The notes beneath the pieces were generated by a model. It was not told the origin of the DNA. It did not search any database and worked only from the letters and a program-made list of their open reading frames with translations. Shown in pieces: positions 11,745-24,275 of a stretch of DNA of 64,000 nucleotides. Within the stretch, counting starts at the first letter, position 1. Each line of letters starts with the position of its first letter. The DNA comes from Siphonodentalium dalli. Taxonomy: Eukaryota; Mollusca; Scaphopoda; Gadilida; Siphonodentaliidae. Location of the stretch: positions 183,184,716 through 183,248,715 of the forward strand of contig CP136066.1 of NCBI GenBank assembly GCA_032622095.1, written 5' to 3'. The translations under genes and the position numbers were made by a program.

Positions 11745-12168
11745 TAGGTGGTACCCAAACACCACCCCATACCATCACCCATAGTATATTGTGCTCCGCA
11801 GGCGCTCGTATATGGGTAGTTACCCACCCACCACCACATCACGCCACGCATAGTATCTTATGCGCCGCAGGCGCTCGTATATATGTAGTTACCCACCATT
11901 CACCATAGTATATTGTGCGCCGCAGGCGCTCGTATATATGTATAGTTACCCACACACCATCCCATCACCCATAGTATCCAATGCGCCGCAGGCGCTCGTA
12001 TATAGGTTGTACCCAACCACCACCCCATCACGTCACCCATAATGATGGGATGGGGTGGTGGGTGGGTAACTACCTGTATACGAGCGCCTGTGGCGCATAA
12101 GATACTATGGGTGGCGGGATGGGGTGGTGGGTGGGTAACTATCTATATACGAGCGCCTGCGGCGCACA
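11745..12168. repeat. GCGCCGCAGGCGCTCG tandem array, left arm
   Basis: Units of about 65-75 bp combine CACCACCCCATCACCCATAG with GCGCCGCAGGCGCTCGTATA. The array flips orientation near 12040, so it is itself palindromic. Inverted matching units lie at 17628-17815. Confidence 0.85.
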
Positions 12169-13213
12169 ATATACTCTTATAACTAATGTGTAGAAACGAT
12201 TACACATCAAATGTGTAAACTCGGATAATACACATAGCAATGTGTAGTTTTACATATAAATATACATTGACCAAGGGCCGTTCTACACATAATATGTATA
12301 TTTTGTTACACACAATTGTGTAAGAATGTAGAGCATGCGCATTGCGCTGCCTCAGTTTCATAGTCTGCTACATGACGGCCATATTGTTTGAGTATATTTT
12401 TTGGAATACAATCTACAGCGATCGTAGACAAGGAATGTAAGTTCAGAATTCCGACTTGTGGGTATAGTATTAATGATATATCAGGATTTACTTGTTAAAT
12501 CTTTCATTGCGAATACTGCTGTCAGACTCGTTTATATGATTGTTGTAATACGGTAATACTAATATTATGCAACCACGCCACGACCCTGGTTTGTTCAATT
12601 AAAACGAAAACTCACACATGACGGAGCTAAATATTACGTACCATTGTACGCCATGAAAGTTTTAACGTATAAATCTCAATATGTCATAAATACTATATAG
12701 TCTGGTCGGAAAAGCTACATTTGTGGAATACTAGAACCCTAGAGGCATTTTTGGGGAAAAGCATGAAACTAAGTTTTCTAGCATAATTCAAGTATGCTGA
12801 ATCCAATGAGGGTGCCTGTCGCTGCCTGTGACCCATATTTCACCCATAAAATCAACTTAAAGTCACATACTGTTTTTATTGCCGCGAAAATACAGTTAGT
12901 CAATATCGAGACATATATCACACTCGTTATACATATAATCTCATGAACATGGGAATACTTTGTTATTTGAATCACCCCTCGTGACCTTTCTGTCATAACT
13001 ATATCATCATCTGCTATACATATATGGACAAGTATGTTATTTAATAAATAAACGCTTTTCATGAAATCACACCCGGTTGAAAGTTCTGTGAATCAGGATT
13101 AAGTTGAAAATATGACGTTTTTTCACAAATATCTTCTAGACCAGTTCATGCTGTTTGGAACTGCTTGAGTAATGTGACTTTATATTGTGTTTTGTATATT
13201 AACTGATCATTGG

Positions 13214-14100
13214 AGCAATTAAATATGCAATTATTGGAACACGGTATAAAATTTCACAAAAAAATCACAATTGGGATTTTAGTCATATTTCAACAAGAAA
13301 TGAACAGAACTTTGTAATGTAAGTGAGGCATATCATTACCTATGAATATTCCAACTCATTGGAACCAAAATTGTTACTTTGGCTCAAAATGGCTGCCAAA
13401 TTGGCCGCCAAAATATGGAAAATGGTAAATATTGCCCAGCGTGTCCTGCAATCGCTTACAAGTTGTGGTTGATGTATAAAATTGGCTATTCTGCCTCCTA
13501 TACATTGAATATTAACATATCTGATGCACCATGGTTAATTGTTACTATTGTTACCACTGACATCACCAAAAATATTGGACTTTTCTCACTAAAACTTGAC
13601 ACAAATATCGGCAAAAATTAACTTTTCAGGTATAGACCATTTTTTCAAGTAAAATGCAACTATCATTGGTAAAATGTAACTGTCTCTGGATTCAAATGTG
13701 TTTATTGTTTTGGTCTATCTTAAATGTGTCACACTACGGTATCTATAGACCAAATTGCTCAAGATGGCTTCCAAAATGGCAACCAAATTTGTATAATTTT
13801 TTTTTTACATATATCCTGAACATTATTCTCTGTGTTATCCGAAAAGGTAGTAAATTGTGACTCACTTGGTTATTATACGTGTTAGTTAATTAACTGACAA
13901 CTATATGTTCTATTCTGGTTGTCCCAGTTCCGTATGGGGCATGACAAATTCATTTTAAAGTATGGAATTTTGCCGAGAACCTCTTTTGTGATTCTGGCCA
14001 TATTATTGAATAGAAATGGGCAGAACGTTGAGACGGAACCGAGATGAACCATAATCTGTGGCTATTCTGGTCCATTATGGTAACAAAAAATATCAACTGG
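13214..14100. other. Left interior of layer 4, non-coding
   Basis: ATGGC-rich blocks (13386-13420, 13757-13785) resemble the AAGATGGCGGCC motifs elsewhere in the nest. No coding. Confidence 0.4.
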
Positions 14101-14109
14101 ATGCAGGGT

Positions 14110-16500
14110 GGATGCCAATATGGTAGTCAGGGAGTTACTCTATGATCATAGTTGAGGTGAATAGGTATACAGGGAGTTAATGTACGTCATGAATGATGTG
14201 AATAGGTATACAAGGAGTGACTATATGGTTATGTGTGGGTTGTCCATAGTAAGATGTATAGGTATACAGGGAGCGGTCATGGTCATGTGTGAGGTGAATC
14301 GGTATGAATGGAGTGACTGTATGTTGTATGGTTGTGTATATCCAGTACGGGAGAACCCGATGTGCCTGTATGGACATTGATGTGGTGTATGAATATAGTT
14401 ACATGGTCATCTATGTGTTGATTATGTATATATGGAGTGACTGTAAGGTCATGGGTGGGATGTACATGTGTTGTCTGTATGATCATGGATGGGGTGTGTG
14501 GATAAATAGGGAGTTATTTTATGGTTACGGGTAATGTGTACATGTATACATGGAATGACTGTACGGTCATGATTGAAGTGTATATGCATACCTGGAGTAA
14601 GCTGGGTGGACATTATCGAGCGTGTAGGTATATAGGGAGTGTCCTTGTGGTATATATTTATATATCTCGTGGATGGATTATCATTGGTGGGTGTATAGGG
14701 ATTAGCTGTATGATCATGGATGTCGTGTATGATTATACAGTGAGTTGCTGAATTGTCATTTGTGAGGTGTATATGCAAGTATGGAAGGTATGAGTGGTCG
14801 TGTGTGCAGGTTTTTTGTATATATGGAAGGGCTGAATGACCGTTGGTGAGGTGTATATGTATACCTGGAGTGACTCTATTGTCTAGGGTGGGCTGCATAT
14901 GTATATATCGAGTGGTTATATGACTATGTGTGTCGAATAGGTATACATGCAGTGACTGTATGGTCAATGGTGGTATGAGTACGTGTAGGTATACAAGGAG
15001 TGACTGTATGATCATAAATGTAATGAATATATATATAGGGAGTGACTAAATGGTCATGTGTCAGGTGTATGAGTATACCTGGTGTTCCTGCTTGGTGACT
15101 CGTGGCGGTATGGTCATGTGTAGGTTATATGGGTATACACACGTGTTGCTATATGGTCATGGGCGAGGGGTATGTGTATATAGCGAGTGGCTATATGTCC
15201 ATGGGTGAGGTGCATATGCATACATGGAGTGACTTTTCTGACATAGCTGGGATGTATTAGTATATCTTGTGTCGCTATTCGGCTATGGTGCGACACATAG
15301 GGATACATGGAGTGACATGGCCAATGGTGAGGTGAATATGTATACAAGGATTGACCATGATCATGTATGAATGTTTTGAATAGGTACACACGGGTGACTA
15401 TATGGACATATGTCAGGTGAAGGAGTATACCAGGTGGCATGGGTGAGGGTATGTGTATGAAGCGGGTGGCTATATGGCCATTAGTGAGGTGCATATGTAT
15501 ACATGGAGTGACTCTATGGTCATTGTTGTGGTGTTGATGTATATATTGAATGTCTATTTGACCATCTGTGTGGAGAATAGGTATACAGGGTATTACCGTA
15601 TGGCCAATCGTGAGGTGAATGCATGGGTATACACGGAGTGACTATATGGTTATGGGTCACGTTTAGGAGTATACCCGGTGGGCCTCCATTGTGACTCATG
15701 GATGTATGGTCATCCGTGGTACTGGGTCAGGTGTACGTATACACATTGGGTCACTATATTGTTGTGCCTGTGGTGTTTATGTATATATGGAATGACTGTG
15801 TGATAATGGGTGGCTAACGCTTTCCACGTTTAACGTTTCCCCCATGTACATAAACACCATCAAGATGGAGAACTCTCTGACATGACCTCTCTGTTGATTA
15901 ACATATCCTTGAGATATTGTGGAAAGTGATAGCCACCAATGTACACATGTACAACCCACCCATTACCTCAGTCACTCCATATGTACATAAACACCACACA
16001 AATGACAATATAGTCACCCACTTTATACACGTACACCTGACCATACAGCCATACTTGGTTTTACCCGTACATACCACAAATGACGATACAGCCACGATTC
16101 ACCATGCATGAACACCAGGTGTACTCATACAGCTGGTACATGACCATATAGTCACTCTATGTATACATATGCACCACATTCACGACCATACATATTCAGT
16201 GCATACATATTCAGTGCATACATATTCATACATATTCATACATACATACTCATACATATTCAGTGCATACATATTCAGTGCATACACTCAGTGCATACAT
16301 ATTCATCTCACAATGGACCATACAGCCACTACATGTATCCCTATTCGCCATACCCATGACCATAGGGTCAATCCAGGTATACATATACACCTCACCAATG
16401 GTGAGCTCTTCCAGATATACGAATACCCACACACACGCCCACTTATACCTTCCGTACTTGCATATACACCTCACAAATGACAATTCAGCAACTCACTGTA
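14110..16500. repeat. Degenerate 50-60 bp minisatellite that reverses orientation
   Basis: Units built on GTATACATGGAGTGACTGTATGGTCATG.GTGAGGTG run in one direction from about 14110 to 15810. From about 15830 the same unit appears inverted (CATGACCATA...CACTCCATGTATAC) until 16500. The junction includes CTAACGCTTTCCACGTTTAACG around 15815-15840. Between 16180 and 16310 there is a sub-array of CATACATATTCAGTG. Confidence 0.8.
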
Positions 16501-16639
16501 TACTGTATTCATACACGCCGCTCCAATGATCAGTTAATATACAAAAGACAAAATAAAGTCATATTACTCAACCAGTTCCAACAATATGAACTGATCTAGA
16601 AGATATTTGTGAATAAACGTCTTATTTTCAACTTCCGGC

Positions 16640-17330
16640 GGCCATTTTGGCGGCCATCTTGGAGGGTGAGTTTCAATTTTGGGCCAAAAAAGTGTCATTA
16701 TGTCTTAGCTTCACGAAAATACATACATTTGTATACATTTTACTAGATTTTCCCGCTATAATTTGCATAAAACTGACTTAGGGTCTGATCTGAAAAATGG
16801 CGCCAGGATGGACGCCATCTTGTCTGAAGTCTACACGGCCACTTTTTGTTCTTATTAACATTGCTTAAAAGTTGAAGGACATAATAAGGAACATAATGAG
16901 TGTGGTGAAGTTAAGTACCCCTATTGGCTCCCGGACTATAAGAGAATTCTTACGAGAATCGTCGATAAATATACAAAACAGCAATGTCTTACCGTAGGTA
17001 CCTGATTAATATGATGTTAATGTTTCAGAATTATTACTGTGATGATAGTATCTTGATACAACGCGGCTTTGAACGTTCCGTGAGGAATATATAAGTTTGA
17101 GTATGTTCAAGGCCAGTTACGTGATTTCATATGACGTTGTACGGTGCCGTATCAACAACCATCCAGCGAAGAAAACACGAAGATTTTAAAAGCCTTTTAT
17201 TGAACCCTATGTTCATCCAATCGGGCGACAGGCAGTCTATTCGTGTTCGGCACCTTCGAATTATGGTAAAAAAGTTGGTTTGACACTTTTCCGCGGAAAT
17301 GCTTCTAGAAATGTCTGTTCTGAGAATTAC
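16640..17330. other. Right interior of layer 4, non-coding
   Basis: Holds GGCGGCCATTTTGGCGGCC (16625-16645) and ACGCCATCTTG (near 16810). No coding. Confidence 0.4.
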
Positions 17331-17627
17331 GACTAGACTAATATACCCACTGTTCGGAATACTGAACTTGCATTCTTGTCTACGATCTATATGTGTAAGA
17401 ATCTACACAAAATGTGTAAGGGATATGTGTTGATTTTATGCACACCAGTGTGTACAAATGTGTAGACATTTACAATTTATTGTGTAACAATTGTTACACA
17501 ATGTGTGTACTTTCATAAAACTACACATATACTACACAAATATGTTTAAGATCAAAAATGAATAATGATTGTGTAGCAGGGCTACACATTATGTGTAGAA
17601 AACCTACACATTAGTCATAAGAGTGTA

Positions 17628-17815
17628 TGGGTGATGGGATGGGGTGGTGTTTGGGTACCACCTATAATATACGAGCGCCTGCGGTGCATAAGATACTATG
17701 GGTGGTGGGATTGGGTGGTAGGTGGGTACTACCTATATACGAGCGCCTGCGGCGCATAAGATACTATGGGTGGCGGGATGGGGTGGTGGGTGGGTACAAG
17801 AAGTTCCCTATACAT
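17628..17815. repeat. GCGCCGCAGGCGCTCG tandem array, right arm
   Basis: Three units in the orientation GATGGGGTGGTG...GAGCGCCTGCGGCGCA, matching the left arm at 11745-12168 in inverse order. Confidence 0.85.
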
Positions 17816-17864
17816 TCCCGGTGCAACTGTCTGGACTGGCCACTAGTAACTGTTGTATTATAAC

Positions 17865-18110
17865 TATCTCGTTTAAACAAACGAGATAAGTTATCTCGTT
17901 TAAACGAGATAAAAATAAAATTTCCCACCTGCTATCTCGTTTAAACAAGATAAGTTATCTCGTTTAAACGAGATAATAATAAAATTTCCCACCTGCTATC
18001 TCGTTTAAACAAGATAAGTTAAAAAATAAAATTTCCCACCTGCTATCTCGTTTAAACAAGATAAGTTATCTCGTTTAAACGAGATAAAAATAAAATTTCC
18101 CATGTCCTCA
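17865..18110. repeat. Array of palindromic 20-mers, right arm
   Basis: Inverted counterpart of the 11360-11690 array, with AAAATAAAATTTCCCACCTG between palindromes. It has fewer units, and one unit has lost a palindrome near 18019. Confidence 0.9.
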
Positions 18111-18130
18111 TCCAGCCACCGTAATAATGT

Positions 18131-20070
18131 CATTCAGTCTTAAGAACCTGAATTCCAGAGTATATTGGACATAATAAATCAAACTAATGACATGACACGA
18201 CACCGGAAGACCCATCACTACCAATGGATGCCTCACTCGTTTCCCATCGTGTGGTCGTACAGTTTGTCAAAACGCGGGAAATAGTATCATAATAAGTATC
18301 GGCTGTCTATTTTTGGCTCGTATCTATTGCGCTTACCATTCACATTCTTTCGTCGTCTAAGCTGCATGGTTGGACATGCAAGCAGTTGCCCCTGTTGATT
18401 TCTATAAACTTTCAAATAATCACAAATCAAGTGCGACCGGCAGCACAGTCATAACCCTTGCCCAGAACCACTTTCATATTAAACTGATGTACAAACGTAA
18501 TGTATTGTCTCACTAAACTTTTCACATGCCTAAATCATAGAAATCAATATGGGATATTAGTTTGATGTATACTATCAATGGTCCATGTCAGCCTACCGTG
18601 TTCATGCCAAGCCACCTTTCGTATATCGGGCGAATCACTTTGTGTGGCGACCACCAATTAACTGAACACGATGAAAGCCAAGAATCTTTCACACCACTTC
18701 GCCCGTATGTGGGGATCTAGCCTGGTGTATGACAATGTTCATTTCAACTGAATAACATGTCCTGTGGGGTCACTAACTTATATTCACTTTTCAAAACGCC
18801 ACATTTGCAATGAAAGTGGTTGGACTACTTTGTTGAAATAAATCATCCAGATAACAGAACCTGGTATTCACAATATATCACTTTAAGCTTGATAGCGGAC
18901 ACTACCGCTTATACGGATATATTACCCACCTATGTGTGTATATTCTATTTTGATCTGTCGTGGTTATCAATACGATTGAAACATGCTAAGTTCAGATAAA
19001 CGAGGTTCAAATTGTGTTACGATGCAAATTTAATTAAAGGTTACAGCGCAACTAATATTGAGACAAGCAGGCCATGACACCCATATAATTAATTCTACTA
19101 TTGTTCGTGTTTTATAAACAAGGATGTGTTGTTTCTTGCTTGCCAAGATTCATGGTATCGCTGAGAAGTACAATCTCACTTCATAGCTATCACAATAAAC
19201 AATTGGATATTGCTACCTTCTATGATACACTATATGCATTGTCTACCGATATGTCACGACAAGAACTAACACTAACGATTAACTGCATCATCGATTACTA
19301 TTTGATATGGTAACCACCAATACTTCTCAATTTGTACTCTGGCTTAGAGTATAGCACAGAGGTGTAGACATTGGAATAGTAAAACTTGCCCACCCAAGCT
19401 AAGATGGCGGTTTAAGATACTTTCTAATTTCACATAGTGAGTTGTATTTTCTCTTCAACACCCTCCTCACTTAATATTAGGAAATTTGAAGAAATGACGC
19501 GTATGCCGTATAGGACATCGCTAATGTCTATAAGAAATTAAAGCTATGCGCATTTACTTAAAAATAGCCGATTAACAGCATTCCCCGTGATGGAATGCCA
19601 GGGCGACATTTGCTGATGTACCGTAACGAGCACTGACTTTTGTATTTTGCCTGCCATTTTGGTAGCCATCTTGGATGAAATTGATAATAGTGTGATAATA
19701 ATTCCGTATGTGGCACGAATACTTATTTCCCATCACTGAATACCGCTCATTTCTGTAAATATATTGCTACAATATTGGAATAGATTTTTGACAAGATGCT
19801 ACAATTCGGTTGTCTAAAATAGTTTTTGGACAGATCGAACATGTTTTGTACAATACAATTGGTCACAACATTACTGAAGCAATAATTAAACACAGAATTG
19901 TCACAATTCGCAGTCGCTACCAAACGGAAGGTCATTTACATGAGATTCTCGAAAATCGCAAAAACTACTATTTATGAATTGCCCTAACAGAAAAAAATGT
20001 ATAACATAAAAATTTAAGAAATATGCGCTGAATTCGTTAGTTCTTATGCCAACCCTACATCTGAACTGAC
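18131..20070. other. Right arm interior of layer 1, non-coding
   Basis: No coding pattern; GCCATTTTGGTAGCCATCTT near 19652 pairs with the left arm block near 10650. Confidence 0.4.
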
Positions 20071-20290
20071 AATGATGTCATCGTTGTGGCGTCATAATTC
20101 TCTCCAGTCGCAGACCCATGAAGTCTAACAAACTTTTTCCGACAAAGTAAGTGATACCCTATCATAATATCATAGTCTCTACATTTGTTCAAAAAATTCC
20201 CACGAAAGTACATAAGCGACTCTACTAGAGGTTTTAAAAAATATTTTTTTCGAACCCAAATCCAACCAAAAAAAATATATTTCTAAGAAA

Positions 20291-21490
20291 AAGATATGGA
20301 AATGTGTACTGAATACTGTGAAGAATGATAAACAATAAAACTATATTCATATTTACCAAGTGTTCTTTGAGACCGTGTACTTGAACTTAACCTCGCTCAT
20401 ATAGGCATGATTCTGGACTTGTATATTCTTCCCAGACGGAGGCGATCACAAAGAAATCCCTAAATAGCCCGGGCACATCAGGTAGTGTAAAATTTATCTG
20501 ATCTTGAGGAAAGACATTTCTATACCCAAATGCGAAGAAATGTTGTCGGGGAGTATATATTACATTTTTATCAGGCTAAAACAATTAGAAAATATATACA
20601 GTAAAGTATTTTTCAGTTATCGCGTGCTCAGTACCGCCAGCTACATTTTTGTTAACAGTCGAAAATTCGAATATTCGAGATAAAAAGTATGTCAGTTGGT
20701 TCCATAAGACTTGTCAGCGGGTGTCGCCATTCATGCGTTCTGCGCTGAGTATGAGATGTGCTTGATATCCACGAACGTTATTATCATTCCTTCAAGTTAT
20801 CGAAAGTACCATGCTCCGATCGGAATTGGACATGAGGCGATTTTAAGGTGAAAAGGGTGTAAATCCGTAAGATTTTGGCTAGTCCCTTTGTTCCCATTTT
20901 ACCATAAACTACAGTCTATATACATGTAGAAGCTTTGAAACGACATCACAAACGAATAAGGTCTATTACAAAGAGATGTTATAATGTGAGAGCTTTCGAA
21001 ATATACAATGCAAATATTATCAGTGTCCAAATTATTCATTAAGCACGCCGCGTGTATACTAATGTACAGATTCCTGTTTCGCCTGGGCGCTGCCATAGCT
21101 CATGGGTTCTATTTATAAAATGTTAATTACTGGGACACATTAAAAGTTGTAGTGCGACCCCGAGGCCGAGATGTAGTGTTACACTGAGGCCGAGCCCAGT
21201 AAAAGGTGTCGTTGAAAATTTCAATTTCGTTTATTGGCTTTTACATTATGTCAATAATGTTGATTTTTGGTTTGTAATAAGCTATGCCATTTACAAATAA
21301 CATAAATGAAACTGAGATGCTAAGCAAAGCGGCCGCATATCATTTATCCCACGGGGGGGGGGGGGGGCTACATTGTATATATATTGGAAGGGAAAACCAC
21401 GACAGTACTGCATTCAATCACGTATACTACGTACAGTACATGCGGAGCGATATGGAAATCAGGTACTCAATTTGCCAGCTTCTATTCCGC
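20291..21490. other. Intergenic, nothing recognised
   Basis: A run of 16 G at about 21353-21368 is the only notable feature. Confidence 0.3.
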
Positions 21491-21499
21491 ACTTCACTA

Positions 21500-21690
21500 A
21501 TTGTCAACTGAGATAATGCCTGTGTTTGTTCTAAAGGGACGAGTATATGCTAAGGTATTGGAACAATGCCAATCGAGATTGAGGGAGGAACTATTTTGTC
21601 TTGCGTCAGGTCACATGGGTAATCACATGGACAGCAAACAGCCTTTTGCGATAAGATTCGATACAGCTCGGTCGACAATTATTTAGCGTA
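21500..21690 (+). pseudogene. Possible LINE reverse transcriptase scrap
   Basis: The open frame LKGRVYAKVLEQCQSRLREE, with IRFDTARSTII later, resembles the K-V-Y-x-K-V-L...GFR...RST segment that opens many LINE RT domains. No catalytic motif is present and the match is short, so this is tentative. Confidence 0.25.
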
Positions 21691-22210
21691 CCACCCTCCC
21701 ACCCAGTATTCCTCCTTCCATTTTGGGAGGAGGCACCCAGTTTTGCTAACAGCTACGCTTAGTGTATTTCAGGACTAGATCAGTGATCATTGCCAGGACC
21801 CCATGGTTGGCGCTTGGTGGTACCAAAAAAGGTCCTTCAACAATGACAAGAAAGCTGGAGGTCTATAAACACGTTTCAGACTACCAGTTGCTTTAGTGAT
21901 TAATAAATGGTAGTCATTAAGGCACACCTGTCTTGTTATTAATAACAACCATGTGGGATAAAACAGATTCTATAATTACAATCATATTATTTTTGAGCGC
22001 GTTACCATTTCTGACTATGGTTTTCTTGTAATGTATGTTTATATAGAAGTATTGGTGGACTGGAATAAACATTCGGCCCAGGGAATTTACTGGGAAACCG
22101 ACTCACAGTTTTACGGCTCAGCCATGGAGGTGCATGGCTATGTATGCGCTCTTCGTTCATGTGTTCATCATCTTTATTTGAGCACGACTCTGTTTGACTC
22201 TTAGTCCCCG
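21691..22210. other. Intergenic, with a small dispersed repeat
   Basis: GCGTTACCATTTCTGACTATGG (about 21999) recurs at 47203 and inverted near 58650. Otherwise nothing recognised. Confidence 0.35.
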
Positions 22211-22212
22211 TT

Positions 22213-22581
22213 AATAATATGTGACCCGCCATATCAAATCCAGTCGTAAGACCATAGGTCGCCTCGCATATATAAGAGAATGCATTGGCCTAACAATTTT
22301 TTACAATTTTTATAATTTTTTCTTGTATTCTTTAACAATTTTATAATTTCACCCATACAGAGCCCCAGACAAACATGAGCAGACGACACTCTTCTATATG
22401 CTTCTATATATGTGTGGGGCTCCCTGCAGGGTAATGGATGTTTTTTTTATTTGATGTCCTAAAAATTGTAAGAAACATTTATTTTAAAAAAATTGTTAGG
22501 CCAATGCATTCTCTTATATATGCGAGGCGACCTATGGTCGACTCGCATATATAAGAGAATGCATTGGCACATGGTAAAAAA
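22213..22581. mobile_element. GTGACCCGCC-family hairpin element, truncated
   Basis: Starts ATATGTGACCCGCCATATC like the full copy at 33799-34262 but lacks most of the left hairpin; the right hairpin (22498-22570) is whole. The right terminus is missing: after GGCACATGGTAAAAAAA it joins the inverted-repeat element starting at 22582. Confidence 0.75.
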
Positions 22582-23440
22582 ACAGATATGGAAGCCTATG
22601 TTCGTGAAATCTCCATGTGAAAAAGTTAAAATTGGTTTTTATCAGCTCCATGATGATTCCATACTTTCGTGACGCCATATTCTAAATTTAAGCACCAACA
22701 TTCAGGAGCAGTGTGTGTCGTTCCCATGTATTATGTGTGTTGTTCCCATGTATTATGTGTGTTGTTCCCATGTATTATGTGTGTTGTTCCCATGTATTAT
22801 GTGTGTTGTTCCCATGTATTATGTGTGTTGTTCCCATGTATTATGTGTGTTGTTCCCATATGTGTGTTGTTCCCATGTATTATGTGTGTTGTTCCCATGT
22901 ATTATGTGTGTTAACGTCTTTGCAGAAATGTGAAGTACTAGGTTTCAAGAAAATGCCATCGGAACTGTCGTGCACGGCCCTCTCCAATATTGGTAAAAAT
23001 AAATTGCTAGATTTACGTCCAACTTTTTCAGAAAACTGGGGCGGGAGGGCTAATTTTATTTTTTATATTTTATTCTTCCTAACATAAATGGTCATGAAGA
23101 GTTATAGATATTGAAGCAGTGTCCTATCTTATATAATACAATGTAATTTAGATTGTCCTTATTTTATGAAAATAGACTGATAAATGGATCATTGGAATGT
23201 AAAAATATTTACCTTGATCTTGTAAGCCAGTGCATTCTATTATATATGCGAAGCTCCCTTTGGGAGACTCGCATATATAAGAGAATGCACAAGCACAATT
23301 TCTTTAATGCTGCACCAGCACAGCTCCCATCATGAAAGAGTTAAGGCATGGGAAAGTATGGAATCATCATGGAGCTGATAAAAACACATTTTCACTTTTT
23401 TTCACATGTAGATTTCACGAACATAGGCTTCCGTATCTGT
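22582..23440. mobile_element. Inverted-repeat element carrying a 22-bp minisatellite
   Basis: About 92 bp at 22582-22672 (ACAGATATGGAAGCCTATG onward) return inverted at 23349-23440. The interior holds the 22-bp array, a segment CAATATTGGTAAAAATAAA, and a single diverged TATATATGCG hairpin at 23225-23290. No coding. Confidence 0.7.
22711..22913 (+). repeat. 22-bp minisatellite, nine units
   Basis: The unit GTGTGTTGTTCCCATGTATT plus AT is repeated almost perfectly; one unit near 22853 is 7 bp short. Open frames across it are a by-product of the repeat. Confidence 0.95.
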
Positions 23441-23845
23441 TTCATGCCTGAGGCCAATATAAAAATATTGCTAGATTTACATCCCCTCCCGACCCTATTT
23501 TTAGTCCCCTCCTCAATTTTGTTTATTTGCATATCTTTTATGGGAATATTGGTCCAAACCAAGGGGACATAAAATTAAGTCTGTGCCAGTAACAGAAATT
23601 CGCAGAGTTTCTGTAGACCACAGCTGACCAGAAAAGGGAAATCAAATGAAAATGGCGTTCTGAACTAATAGGTGCAATAACTATTGAAAGCTGATAAGGT
23701 TACCATCATTACTTCCTGTCGGCGAAGTCGTTTTTTTATATCAGGAAACAAAGCTCTCACATTATTACGTAACAAATAATGACAGGAAAGAGCAAATGGG
23801 TGCGCGTACAATTCATATGTTATCACGATGTCAAAACTGTAAATG
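23441..23845. other. Intergenic, nothing recognised
   Basis: Begins with a second copy of the ATTGCTAGATTTAC segment seen at 23003. No gene. Confidence 0.3.
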
Positions 23846-23847
23846 TA

Positions 23848-24275
23848 TAATATGTGACCCGCCATATCAAATCCAGTCGTAAGTCGGGATTTGTTTTACC
23901 CTGTGCCAATGCATTCTCTTATATATGCGAGTCGAACATAGGTCGCCTCGCATATATAAGAGAATGCATTGGCCTAACAATTTTTTACAATTTTATAATT
24001 TTTTCTTGTATTCTTTAACAATTTTATAATTTCACCCACACAGAGCCCCAGACAAACATGAGCAGACGACACTTTTCTATATGCTTCTATATATGTGTGG
24101 GGCTCCCTGCAGGGTAATGGATGTTTTTATTTTATGTCCTAAAAATTGTAAGAAACATTAATTTATTTTTTTTAAATGATAAACAATTGTTAGGCCAATG
24201 CATTCTCTTATATATGCGAGGCGACCTATGGTCGACTCGCATATATAAGAGAATGCATTGCCACAGGGTAAAAAA
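23848..24275. mobile_element. GTGACCCGCC-family twin-hairpin element, right end lost
   Basis: The left terminus and both hairpins (23905-23972 and 24193-24262) are present, with the CAGAGCCCCAGACAAACATG interior shared with 22340 and 33990. After CACAGGGTAAAAAAAG the terminal GTCACATAT is missing. Confidence 0.8.

Larger units (their letters stand above)
12700..17338. mobile_element. Foldback element with minisatellite interior (layer 4)
   Basis: The ends are GTCTGGTCGG and CGACTAGAC, inside TA. Imperfect inverted similarity continues inward (GGCATTTTTGGGGAAAAG near 12745 against its partner near 17300). A better-preserved inverted block pairs 13104-13213 with 16520-16632. The insertion site is visible by comparison with 54313-55122, where CAATACTATATACCCAC is uninterrupted. 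A related arm segment occurs at about 50140-50450. No protein recognised. Confidence 0.7.
12172..17625. mobile_element. TA-flanked element (layer 3), interrupted copy
   Basis: TA lies on both sides. The left end reads TACTCTTATAACTAATGTGTAG (one change from CACTCTTAT) and the right end pairs with it. Removing the inner insertion (12700-17338) leaves about 815 bp that aligns along its length with the uninterrupted copy at 54313-55122, including CAATCTACAGCGATCGTAGA. TA duplication suggests a Tc1/mariner-type mover. No transposase. Confidence 0.8.
11335..18122. mobile_element. Foldback-type element (layer 2), repeat-built arms
   Basis: Ends are ACGGTGGCTGGATGAGGACA and its complement. Flanks are CATAATGT (11327-11334) and AATAATGT (18123-18130), an 8-bp duplication with one mismatch or a 7-bp one. 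The outer arms are tandem arrays of a palindromic 20-mer and the inner arms arrays of a GCGCCGCAGGCGCTCG-bearing unit. Long arms made of subrepeats with 7-8 bp duplications recall Foldback/Galileo (P-superfamily) elements. Without its inner insertion it would be about 1.33 kb. Confidence 0.75.
9960..20290. mobile_element. Outermost inverted-repeat element (layer 1 of nest)
   Basis: Sequence around GTAGAGTCGCTTATGT (9988) returns inverted near 20213-20228. The match continues inward for about 200 bp: GGGAA-TTCATGAACAAAT, TAGAGAC-ATG, TTGTAAGAC-CC-TGGGTC-GCGACTGG and ATGACG-CACAA-GATG. Further in, GCCATCTTGG-type blocks at 10650 and 19650 also pair. The exact ends and target duplication are uncertain because similarity fades outwards. 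Everything between is younger insertion (layers 2-5). No transposase was seen. Confidence 0.65.

Noticed and set aside
22713-23087. 124-codon frame of CVLFPCIM-type repeats
   Set aside because: Produced by the 22-bp minisatellite.
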